Positions 55,501-64,000 of a DNA stretch of 64,000 nt are shown here, one piece after another. The notes below the pieces were generated by a model. That model searched no databases, was not told the DNA's origin, and saw only the letters and a list, made by a program, of their open reading frames with translations. This DNA is from Lineus longissimus. Taxonomy: Eukaryota > Nemertea > Pilidiophora > Heteronemertea > Lineidae. Each line of letters starts with the position of its first letter. Positions within the stretch are counted from its first letter, which is position 1. The DNA lies in contig NC_088309.1 of assembly GCF_910592395.1 (NCBI RefSeq), positions 22,198,599-22,262,598 of the forward strand, written 5' to 3'. The position numbers and the translations under genes are program-made.

Positions 55501-55886
55501 ATAAAGTCAACCTCTCAATTACCGTAAGCCCAAGGGCACTATAGATTCATGCACTTGATTGGGAACAACGTTTACATAACGTAGTGTTGGCCATCGTCAC
55601 GTCACCATGCATTTTACATTACTGTTACGAGCCGTACCAACACTGACCCGGACCACCATCATGACCATCGAAAAAGAGAGTAGGACAAATTTTCAAGGGG
55701 ACACCGGTTACGTTACACCTGCTCTCTGCGCAGCCTACAGTCAAAGGAAAAATAAAATAAATCAAAAGAATTTCACACCTTATCTGTCACTTTTGGTCCG
55801 TTTGCTTTGTGGTTTGTAGCGTCAGACCGTGGCAAAAGGGCCACAATGACCACAATGAGGAAAACGGAGGCTAAAACAACCTTCAT
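52398..55886 (-). CDS. PPIB: Cyclophilin B-type secretory peptidyl-prolyl isomerase with duplicated exons
   Basis: Constitutive exons are 55886-55779 (signal peptide [16 protein letters not shown]), 55304-55188 ([29 protein letters not shown]) and 53998-53814 ([40 protein letters not shown]). Exon 3 exists as 54891-54786 or 54534-54429 (both 106 nt). The last exon exists as 53441-53301 or 52529-52398. Any one-of-each combination is in frame and gives 218 or 215 aa (human PPIB 216). Catalytic residues are complete: Arg, Phe, Met and Gln in either exon 3 ([15 protein letters not shown]), and Phe, Trp, Leu and His in exon 4. It catalyses Xaa-Pro isomerisation in the ER, classically for collagen and secretory proteins. 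An ER-stress-like element lies upstream. Confidence 0.95.
53301..53441 (-). CDS. PPIB: Cyclophilin B terminal exon, version a
   Basis: Acceptor CCTTTAATTTCAG, phase 0, 46 codons plus TAG. Reads [20 protein letters not shown] and ends KPVPDSV. It aligns with version b through VVRKIENT and KKV(I/L)IK, then diverges to a Pro/Lys-rich tail. It is spliced to the same exon 4. Confidence 0.88.
   Translation of the reverse strand, partial: SVVRKIENTDVSNRDIPSKKVIIKNCGTLPVPKPFNVEKKPVPDSV
53687..53723 (-). other. Candidate micro-exon or decayed third terminal-exon copy
   Basis: 37 nt bounded by GATGTTTTAG and GTAAGTG, lying between exon 4 and terminal exon a. Frame 2 ([12 protein letters not shown]) aligns weakly with [13 protein letters not shown] of terminal exon b, sharing GGTAA, GAAT and ACAGCA at matching spacing. 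If included after exon 4 it would stop after seven residues. This is speculative. Confidence 0.25.
54429..54534 (-). CDS. PPIB: Cyclophilin B exon 3, version b
   Basis: 106 nt between TTATTCCCAG and GTATGTTG, phase 0 in and phase 1 out. Reads [18 protein letters not shown], then [34 protein letters not shown] and DGTGG match vertebrate PPIB, so this is probably the ancestral-like version. Confidence 0.92.
54786..54891 (-). CDS. PPIB: Cyclophilin B exon 3, version a
   Basis: 106 nt between GATTGCAG and GTTTGAAC, with the same phases as version b. Reads [18 protein letters not shown], then [18 protein letters not shown]. Arg, Phe, Met and Gln of the active site are kept. The residues before the catalytic strand and the loop after GGDF are changed. 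Confidence 0.92.
55458..55545. repeat. Interspersed repeat fragment, cyclophilin intron 1
   Basis: ACAGTCGAACCTCCCTTAGC followed by GGACACCTCTCTATTA, the same family as fragments in AAGAB introns and at 63.4 kb. Confidence 0.5.
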
Positions 55887-55978
55887 GATGAGCTTTTGTC
55901 GCGGAGACAGACTAAAGAACGAGACAACACGCATCAACTTGCCTGCGTGTACAAAAGTAACTCTGCCGCAAGCTAAAA

Positions 55979-55997
55979 CTTGGACGATGCTGATTGG
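55979..55997 (-). promoter_or_regulatory. ER-stress-response-element-like site, cyclophilin B promoter
   Basis: On the minus strand CCAAT, nine bases, then CCAAG, about 95 bp above the cyclophilin ATG and oriented toward it. The consensus ERSE is CCAAT-N9-CCACG, so one base differs. NF-Y/ATF6-type control would fit an ER chaperone. Confidence 0.55.
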
Positions 55998-56038
55998 TCG
56001 AACAGGTGCCCGATGTTCTTTTGTTCGACCGAGTTAAT

Positions 56039-57895
56039 TGGGAAAGGTGTAAACTGTTGATAAAACTGCTAATGAAAATGTTGATGGGGTCCTCAAAATT
56101 TGGTGGCTTGACATTTGTTTGTTTTTTAATGTTTTTCAATCAAATTGTGCTATGTTATACTTAAGATTCATCTATTGAGGAGGTAAAAAGGAAAATAGAA
56201 AATATTTTATATGAATGGGTGATTTTGATCAAAGAGTGGAGGCCATTTTCTTTAGGTTTTCGAGACGCGCCGATCGGCTTTTAGATTCTGTGGATGGGTC
56301 CTAGAACTTACAGATTATCAGTGTATTTGTTCAAAATTTGATATTTCTGACAATTCCAAGTCATGTTTTTCTCCAAATAACTTTTTATTTGAATGACAAT
56401 GAAGGTATCATCGAGTTTTAGGCCAAAATAGTTGGGACCCTCTCACAACCATTTTGTTGATCCAAGATGGCGGATCTTCTGTCAAAGTGAGATCAGAGTA
56501 CACATCAAAATGCATTTTACTAGGAAAATGTGAAATGACAGTCATTAAATTCCACTTAAAACGAAACTTTTATTCATATTCATTCTGACAGCGATTCATT
56601 TGACATGTGTGCTTCCTTAGATTTTTCATAATCTGGGTCATAATTGTACCTCTTTTTGCACTCAACAACTGAAGGCCTACTGTAAATCTGTCAGGAGCCA
56701 TACTGGTCAGGCCAGGGACAACACCAGTCATTATTGTCATACTTTTTGAAATAAAAAACCTAGCCCCTTGTCACATCCTGACATAACCAGTGGTTTTCAA
56801 TATACTCCGCCTCTCGTTTTTGTATACGAGGTAGGAGTGAGTATCAAAAACCTGTCTCTCAGGATGCTTCGTCAGGGCTCCAGAGGCCAGTCCTTTTGTC
56901 AGTTTTGACGTTTCGTCAGCTTTACTCCTGCTTGTGTTTCGAGTGTTCGTGTGTCTAGTTCGTCTTCCCGATTTGTTCCTAGTAGTGTGTCGATTTCATC
57001 TTCTGATGTGCTTCCAGTGTTCCTGTGTCAATTTTGTCTTCACCATCTTTTCCTAGTAGTGTGTCGATTTCAGAATATTTCTTGAGCACACAATCTTTAC
57101 CTCGGGTTTCCTCATCTTCTTCTTTTCTTGGACTTGGGTGTTTGAACTTTCTTGAGTGCTGACTTTCCAGGAGTGGAGGGCTTACCTATCAGCTCTGATG
57201 ATGAAATATTCTGAATGCGACAATCATCTACAAAAGGAGTTCAGCTCCTGACAGATTTACAGTTAGGTCTTCAGTGCAAAAAGAGGTACTATTATGACCC
57301 AGATTATGAAAAATCTAAGGAAGCACACATGTCAAATGAATCGCTGTCAGAATGAATATGAATAAAAGTTTCGTTTTAAGTGGAATTTAATGACTGTCAT
57401 TTCACATTTTCCTAGTAAAATGCATTTTGATGTGTACTCTGATCTCACTTTGACAGAAGATCCGCCATCTTGGACCAACAAAGTGGGTGTGAGAGAGGCC
57501 CAAATATTTTGGCCTAAAACTCGATGATACCTTCATTGTCATTCAAATAAAAAGTTATTTTGTGAAAAAACATGACTTGGACTTGTCAGAAATATCAAAT
57601 TTTGAACAAATACACTGATAATCTGTAAGTTCTAGGACCCATCCACAGAATCTAAAAGCCGATTGGCGCGTCTCGAAAACCTAAAAAAATGGCCTCCACT
57701 GTTTGATCAAAATCACCCATTCATATAAAATATTTTCTATTTTCCTTTTTACCACCTCAGTAGATGAATCTTAAGTATAACATAGCGCAATTTGATTGGA
57801 AAACATTAAAAAGCAAACAAATGTCAAGCCACCAAATTTAGAGAACCCCATCAACGTTTTCATTAGCAGTTATATGAACAGTTTACACCTTCCCA
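56039..57895. mobile_element. Foldback inverted-repeat element, 1.86 kb
   Basis: The left arm 56039-56698 and right arm 57244-57895 are near-perfect reverse complements (about 650-660 bp each). They enclose about 545 bp of unrelated DNA with no long open frame. Ends are TGGGAAAGGTGTAAACTG and its complement. Flanks carry GTTAAT on both sides (56033-56038 and 57896-57901), a 6-bp target duplication or a TTAA-type site nested in it. It is non-autonomous. Both arms carry a CAAGATGGCGGA motif (YY1/TISU-like). The inner part has a repeated phrase TCCTAGTAGTGTGTCGATTTC (about 56977 and 57051). Confidence 0.9.
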
Positions 57896-58179
57896 GTTAA
57901 TTGCGTGTTTCCGTATCCGTTTTTGCTAAGGCTTTAAAAACATTGTTTTCTAACTTTACTAGACAAGATCAATCCTTTAGTTACATTCATCTAGTATCAT
58001 TATATGAATATGATGCTATGAGTTCTGTCTCTAGCATATAGAATTGCCAGAATTAAATTTTAGAGTAATTTGACCCATTACGTGCCAGCACATAAGCTGC
58101 ATTTTATAACCACCCAGCGTTGAGTTTGATAGGTTTGGCTAAAATAAGGAATTCCGGGCCATGCAGACTGATTGTAAAC
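57896..58179. promoter_or_regulatory. GOSR1 5' flank
   Basis: Remaining gap between the foldback element and the GOSR1 ATG. The start context AACATGGCGGA is TISU/YY1-like, which suggests a very short 5' UTR. Confidence 0.4.
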
Positions 58180-61100
58180 ATGGCGGACTACGGAAATCAA
58201 TGGGAAGGTGCGACACGTTGCAGACGCAGTTTTCTGGTCATCATAAGAAATTTCTATCCCTTATTCCACTTTTCCGCACGTGTACACCTTGCTCATTGTG
58301 AAAATTCAGTAACCTTTACGAAATGATGTGCTACTAGAGTTCCAAGACCCTAACTTATGACAGCTAACACCAAGCTTATGATTATAAATCCGCAAAAAAA
58401 GGTGGCGCTGCGAGCATTTGTCACAAATTCTTTAACAACATTGCACCGTGGCCGTGCTTATTTGCGACATTTTTTCAGGTGGAATGTTGACATGAAGCGT
58501 CTCGTTCAACTATACTAGGCGTTTTATGTGAACTTGACGTCGAGACCAACACTCACTGGCAACAGACACAGAAATTGCGACCACAGCTACCCCCCCCCCG
58601 CCGGCCCAAGATTGTAGCAAGTGATTAGCATTAGCAATGATTACACACCATACCAATGGCAATATAGAATGTAACGTCGTCAAATGGGCATATGACCATT
58701 ACATCATGACGTTGCTGATCGTGACATTCCCAAAACACTCCATGATACTTTTTCATTTTCAGACTTGCGGAAGCAAGCACGGCAACTTGAGAATGAGATT
58801 GATTTGAAGTTGGTGTCATTTAGTAAATTAGGAACCAATTATAGCGCAGTCAAAGATTATGGTGGCTCTGCAAACAGGTGAGGAACCAATAGTTGGTGGT
58901 AAGGTATGGCAGGATATGTACCTAAAGTGCTTATATTATTTTTACAAGCTTTGCAATAGAATTTAAACCCTTTTTTGAAGCAAGAATTTGTCTCTTGAGT
59001 TTTACCTGGGAGTTATACCTACCTTATATAGCTTTCTTCCAACATGTCAAAAGTTAACAATCATATCCTAGGTACAATCGTACGACGTAACCTAGGTTTG
59101 ACAGTTAACTTGGATGTTGCAAGTCCGCAATTGATCATTTTGGGTGAGGCCACCTTCCCAATGTAGAATGTTCGATAATCGGATCCCCCACCACCAATTA
59201 CAAACCAAATCAATAAATGCTTCATTGTATGCTTTCTTCTTTTTCACTGTGGTGTCCAACAAACAAAATTGGAAAGTGACAAAACATCGAGGTACTGCTA
59301 GTTTACCTCTATAAAATCTTATTTTTTCCAAGCAATGTGTGATGGGGTAATAAGGCTTAGTACTACTGTCGAAAAAGGTTCTTAGTTTTACCTTATTCTA
59401 TTGTAAGTCAACTTGGTGGTTCTAATGGTCTACTCTGGTGGTGGTTCATTGTGCATGTCTTTGGTTTACTGTGCATGCCCAATTGGTATCCAATTTTGGT
59501 TGGCTGTATTTGAATACTACCCAGTGCCTCTTGTCTTCTGCCTATTGATATATTATTGAAACTGATATGCTAACTAATGGGCCCAAGTTTGATCCCAGGT
59601 GAGAACCCAGAATTTGTTTTTTTCTGATTGTTTTTTCTTATGAAAATTTAGCAAGTATGTCAGATAAGACTAAAACCCTTGGTCCTTTGTACCATGTGTC
59701 TCTGCTAGAGTGCAGTAAAATATCCCACACAGGGTAAATGTGGAACCTGTAGTAGTGGACTCGCAAATTCCCCGCAAAATCCTAAGATATGGTCATGGAT
59801 ATGACTTGTTGGCATAATGATGATAATTATGTTGTGTTGCAATAAGTTTTACCATATGCTGTCCTCTGCTTTCTTACTGGGCTCTTATGAACCTTTTATC
59901 AGGTGTCAACTCGGTATATTTTTGGATGGCCATTGTTTGATTTGAATATCTAGTAGCAATGTACTTATTATCGTATTAATTGTTCTCATACTCATTCAGT
60001 ATTTGAAATTGCAGATGAAATAACTTAAAAATGACAGTTATTCTCGTTACAGTGACACATCGCCTCTTCTCAACAAATCAAGTAGTGAACACATGTTTGA
60101 GACCATGGCCATGGAGATAGAACAGTTACTAGCTAGGGTGGGTACAGACAACTGATTGTCATCAGATTTTGTCATGTCAAGGAATGTAAGGATGTTACAC
60201 GAGCAACTGAATGCTCTAGAGATAATTGGTGGAAGATTACAAATGCTAGCTTTGAATGATCAAAAGCAAACTCACCAGTTGAAGAGGGTTCAGATAGCGT
60301 TCTCACGTTTTTGTTAATTGCAGCTCACAGAGGTAAATGATCGGATGGCAGATTTCACGCAGAATGTCAGTATGAATGCGGGGAGTTCAGCATTACTACA
60401 CACACTGCAAAGGCATCGTGACATCTTACAAGATTATTCACACGAGTTCCAGAAAACCAAAGTCAACATTTCAGCTTTCAGAGACCGGGAAGATCTTCTC
60501 GGATCAGTAAGAAGAGATATTGAGTATGTCTTAGCTCATAATTTTTAAAGTCATTTAATGATATGACATTTGAACCCGATTTCTCTACTGATATCTTATT
60601 AGGTATCTTTACCAAAGAAACTGTAAACATGATTGTGTATTTTGTTCCTACGACTATCTATGTCATATGGATTCTGGTTCAGTTCTTTCAGCTATTGATA
60701 GAGTGTATTTCTGGTATCAAGACACCCCATTAGTTATAATCAAAGAGAGCATTCTTTGGACAACACCTGCACCAGTATAAATTTACCCTGAACCAGGACA
60801 AGAATACTAAATTGGGTTTCTTTCAATGTTTTCCCTTTCTGTTTCAGTGCTTATAAAAATGCATCGGGTTTGAATCGACGGACAGAACTTTATCTGAAAG
60901 AACATGAGCATTTACGGAGGTAAGTACAGAACTAGATTTCCCTGCCCTACTCTCGCACATAATATCAATGAAAAAACAGAGGCTAAGTTGACGGTTTCTC
61001 TGATCATTTTGGTGAAATAAAAAGCATGTGATTATATTTGGTATAATTAGTGATTTCAGAAGTCACCAATTTGTTTTCAAAGTCTTCTGCAAAGTTTAAT

Positions 61101-62059
61101 GAACGAGGTTCCACAACTATGCACTCATTGAGTTTTTGACTACATGTATATACATGTACTGAAATTTATTCGATTTTATTTCATATTTCAGTTCTGATAG
61201 ACTTATTGATGACCAAATAAAGTAAGTCCTCAGAATATTCAGAAATGTCTTTTTTGTGATCATGGAAATGCTTTGCTGGTCTTTAGTGTGTTCAAAGTTG
61301 AAAAAAGGTTTGCATTACTTAACTCTCTTAATATATACTTGTTACTATATAGATAAATCTGTATACCAGTGTGGTATGGGCATTTGGATGCTGTATTCAG
61401 ATTAATTCAAAATGAGTATTGAAATATTTTGTCCAACCGACTTAGAATTCTGCTTTTGATTAATGGACTAATCTTATCTCTTTTCTTTCAGCGTTGCATT
61501 AGCTACAAAAGAGAACCTGTTGTCACAGAGAGGCACATTTTATAACATCTCACAGAAGATGAGCAATTTCACCAGTATCCTTTTTGAACAAACTTTTTTT
61601 ATCCGTACATTTATAATTTCATATAATGGGCGAGTGTTTTGATCAGTTCGTGGTACAACATCACTGTTAGGACTTGGGCAAAGGTCCTAACCTTAAATAA
61701 CCATTGATAACAGCGCATAATGAAATATCCAGAGACACAGAAGGGCCATATCATTTAGTAAATATTTATCATAGTCTACAAACCATGTTACCAAAAACTT
61801 GAGGAGCCATCAACATTTTCAAAGTGGTGTTGATTATCATGATTACCGGTATGTAATGTCTTGACAGTCAGTTCACGGCATATTGCAAAGTTCTGATATT
61901 CTGTCTTTCGTGTATTTCCTTAACCATTTATCAGGTCGATTTCCAGTCATCAATAACCTTGTTACAAAGATTAACTTTCGGAAAAGGAGGGATACAATAA
62001 TCATTGCCTGTGTGGTGGCACTTTGCCTCATACTCTTATTGATCTACCAATTCCACTAG
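58180..62059 (+). CDS. GOSR1: Golgi SNAP receptor complex member 1 (GS28)
   Basis: Eight exons: 58180-58207, 58763-58877, 60053-60137, 60324-60523, 60848-60919, 61192-61221, 61492-61574, 61935-62059; 245 aa (human 250). It is a Golgi tail-anchored Qb-SNARE for ER-Golgi and intra-Golgi fusion. Hallmarks are DLRKQARQLENEIDLKLVSF, MFETMAMEIEQLLARL, LLHTLQRHRDILQDYSHEF and RRTELYLKEHEHLRSSDRLI. The SNARE helix reads ALATKENLLSQRG and is followed by RFPVINNLVTKINFRKRRD and a C-terminal transmembrane segment IIIACVVALCLILLLIYQ. The last 30-nt coding piece (exon 6) is very small but phase-consistent. Confidence 0.97.
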
Positions 62060-62489
62060 TCATCGATATCAGATGCTGTGTAAGAACAGTTGTAGATCGA
62101 TGAGTAAAACTCTTTCGGATGACAAAATATTTCGAGGTGTTACCTGTAGTAATTTTAACTGTAAAGTGCTACAAAGAACTCTCAATTCTCTTTGGTTTGA
62201 TTGTGTTCTGAAGTCAAACTCTACTTTCTCTTGGTGCTGGAGTATTTAGAAAGTTTGTGTGCCTCAGTACTGAGAAAAAAATAGCAGTCACCTTTCTGAA
62301 GCTCATATTGGTTTGGTGATATTCACGAAATATTATTTGTGTATGACCTTGATATACCTACTGTAATGTAACTCACCCTCTCGAGTTTGAATACTCCATG
62401 GAAGTGTAAGCATCTTTATGAGTTACCAAAGTTACATGTTTGATCTTAATATACATGTATACTCCTGTAAATATGTAGTTGCTCTTGTA

Positions 62490-62495
62490 AATAAA
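62490..62495 (+). terminator. Poly(A) signal, GOSR1
   Basis: AATAAA 430 bp past the GOSR1 stop codon. Confidence 0.6.
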
Positions 62496-62568
62496 TATAA
62501 TATTTAAACTTCCTTAAAATATTGACTTGGTTGTTTTTGTCTTTTCTCTTCCGGAGAAGGGACAGCGA

Positions 62569-62745
62569 TTATATTATGTTGTGGCTGATGTCACCAGACA
62601 GTGATGAAGGCGTTTCTTGCTTTGCTCTAGCTTTCATGCAGAGCACAATATTATAGGCCCCGTCTTTGGACCATTCTAATTGTCCACAGTAGATGTCAGA
62701 TTCATTCCAGCGAGGGTCTGTGTCCTGCCATGGCATTGACACAAT
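62569..62745 (-). CDS. Candidate terminal exon of unknown gene
   Basis: An open minus-strand exon after acceptor ATTCATGCAG: 58 codons plus TAA, phase 0. It reads IVSMPWQDTDPRWNESDIYC and continues QLEWSKDGAYNIVLCMKA. The composition looks protein-like (Trp, Asp and Glu spread without low complexity), but I recognise no family. It lies downstream of the C11orf54-type stop on the same strand, so it could be an alternative 3' exon of that gene or the end of a small separate gene. Confidence 0.4.
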   Translation of the reverse strand: MVSMPWQDTDPRWNESDIYCGQLEWSKDGAYNIVLCMKARAKQETPSSLSGDISHNII

Positions 62746-63230
62746 CTGCATGAATGTTTGATGTCTTTCATTCCAAGTATGAGAGTGGAGAGCTGAATTT
62801 CAGCCAGTTGTTCCGAGAGTACCTCTCTGATAACTAAGGCCATTGGGGGTGTAAAGAAAATGGGGTGTGGATGGCTGGAATTGGTTTGAGGGAAATTTTG
62901 TGGAAGTCCGTGGTCCAGTAGAGTTTAACCTAATAGCATCACAGTTTTGTCCACTCAGACTGTATTATAACAGCTGTGGATTGAGGAGGTTTGAGAATGG
63001 TAATACCCCCCGATACACAGCATGTCATCACCAACGAAATTTTATGAAAAGAACTAAGACTTCTAAGTAAATTCTTTGCTTTGTTTATTTATTTCAATAG
63101 TGTACATCTTTGACTTGTTTATTTCATCCAATAGCTCACATCAATGCCAGAATTCTCAATATTTTCTGTTTTTCACAATTGATGACAGAATAATACATGT
63201 ATGTTATTATATTTGTCACAATATAAATAT

Positions 63231-63302
63231 AGCACCAATCACTGAGCCATTTCTTATTCTATTTCCAAGCACCAATCACTGAGCCATTTCTATTTCCAAG
63301 CA
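63231..63302. repeat. Short tandem duplication, about 40 bp
   Basis: CACCAATCACTGAGCCATTT occurs twice in tandem, each followed by TATTTCCAAGCA; one copy has seven extra bases. Confidence 0.85.
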
Positions 63303-63354
63303 ATCATCTGCAAACCATGCATTTAAATTGTACAGGTCTACACCACAAAACCAT

Positions 63355-63545
63355 ATACAGTAGTACTTGTCTCTCAAGGACACCGTTTGGAACGACGAAT
63401 ACAGTCCTTTAGTAATGATAAAGAGGTGTCCTGATTACAGCAGTCAAGCTGTATAGAAACAACCAACTAAGGAACAAAATCACTGTCCCTAGTTTCGGGG
63501 GTGTCCTGCATAACAGCGGTGTCACTGAGGGAGTTTCCACTCTAA
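63355..63545. repeat. Interspersed repeat, same family as 39.3 and 55.5 kb
   Basis: TCTCAAGGACACCGTTTGG, AAGAGGTGTCCTGATTACAG and GGGGGTGTCCTGCATAACAG alternate, ending GAGGGAGTTTCCACTC. This is the longest member of the family in the window. Confidence 0.5.
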
Positions 63546-63670
63546 TTAACAACAAGAGAACCAAACATATGTAGCTAAGTTATCTTGCAGATGCCCAAAT
63601 GTCTGTTACTTGAATACACCAAAATTTAGCAAATCATTAATGGAATGGAAGTATGCTTTCAATATTATAA

Positions 63671-63844
63671 CTAGTCTCTTCCTACTTGATGTGTAACCGT
63701 TGGTCTGTCCATTCTGTACATATACTCTCCTACATTGAAATAGCCGAGGTACTCCACCTCATCGGGAGTGACATCATAATGATAATGTCCTCCAACGCCA
63801 TGGTCGCTAAAACAATGAAAGTGCTCAACACGCAGGTCCAAGTC
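63671..63844 (-). CDS. C11orf54: C11orf54-type zinc ester hydrolase (DUF1907), last exon only
   Basis: Acceptor ATTGTCAATTTCAG, phase 0, 57 codons plus TAG. Reads DLDLRVEHFHCFSDHG, GGHYHYDVTPDEVEYLGYF and YMYRMDRPTVTHQVGRD, matching the C-terminus of human C11orf54 (PTD012), which also ends in GRD. The His-x-His and following His that bind the catalytic zinc (264, 266 and 278 in human numbering) are present as EHFHCFSDHG plus HYHYD. The protein shows ester-hydrolase activity in vitro; its physiological substrate is uncertain. Upstream exons lie beyond the window edge. Confidence 0.93.
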   Translation of the reverse strand, partial: DLDLRVEHFHCFSDHGVGGHYHYDVTPDEVEYLGYFNVGEYMYRMDRPTVTHQVGRD

Positions 63845-64000
63845 CTGAAATTGACAATATACATGTCACTGTAAAATTGGTTGGATCAACGGACAAAGAA
63901 CTGAATGTAAACTCAGTGCTACAAGCCACTGTCAGAAAGAAACACTGTCTAATTTTAGGTAATTCGCTTCATTAGGCTTGGAAAAGAATGTTCAAACTTA

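Noticed and set aside
62761-62838. Plus-strand micro-frame FDVFHSKYESGELNFSQLFR and following residues to a stop
   Set aside because: It looks protein-like but is only about 27 codons, with no acceptor in phase and no partner exon.

Overview
The window is animal nuclear DNA. Every well-supported gene except the forkhead gene is split by GT-AG introns (with one GC-AG exception), and AATAAA signals follow the genes. Reading exons by hand through matched splice phases gives convincing orthologues of bilaterian genes. Frequent TACATGTA-type words, small introns and the protein sequences suggest a marine invertebrate, most likely a lophotrochozoan. That placement is an inference, and I cannot name a species.

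Layout, left to right. 1.3-2.7 kb (-): a single-exon forkhead factor, best read as FoxQ2. 4.6-9.65 kb (-): an accessory patch with a PAN-like exon and a small secreted protein whose first exon exists twice, plus repeats. 10.85-11.6 kb: a decayed C2H2 zinc-finger-like array. 13.2-17.6 kb (-): a WHAMM/JMY actin nucleation-promoting factor in 8 exons. 18.6-23.9 kb (+): CaMKIV, 11 exons, with a triplicated last exon. 26.4-29.2 kb (-): CDCA7. 30.0-33.4 kb (+): TIPIN with an unusual repeat-rich tail. 33.9-35.1 kb: a 98-bp satellite. 35.5-38.0 kb (-): SIRT6. 38.5-41.7 kb (+): AAGAB/p34. 43.3-46.1 kb (-): an unassigned TPR protein with membrane segments. 46.1-49.5 kb (+): PTCD2. 52.4-55.9 kb (-): a secretory cyclophilin B with two pairs of duplicated exons. 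56.0-57.9 kb: a foldback inverted-repeat element. 58.2-62.1 kb (+): the Golgi SNARE GOSR1. 63.7 kb (-): the last exon of a C11orf54-type ester hydrolase running off the window.

From 13 to 62 kb the genes alternate strictly in strand, making five head-to-head pairs: WHAMM/JMY-CaMKIV, CDCA7-TIPIN, SIRT6-AAGAB, TPR-PTCD2 and PPIB-GOSR1. Start codons in one pair are 40 bp apart. The CDCA7-TIPIN gap holds two E2F-type sites, which fits two S-phase genes. The cyclophilin promoter has an ER-stress-element-like CCAAT-N9-CCAAG.

The most unusual theme is tandem duplication of single exons inside otherwise ordinary genes. Cyclophilin B has two equal-length versions of its active-site exon and two versions of its C-terminal exon. 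CaMKIV has two intact and one broken copy of the exon that completes its calmodulin-binding segment. WHAMM/JMY has a fossil copy of its acidic tail in the 3' UTR, and the secreted gene has two signal-peptide exons facing one shared second exon. A second novelty is a seven-copy LHLFVEETMETE-like linear-motif array in TIPIN.
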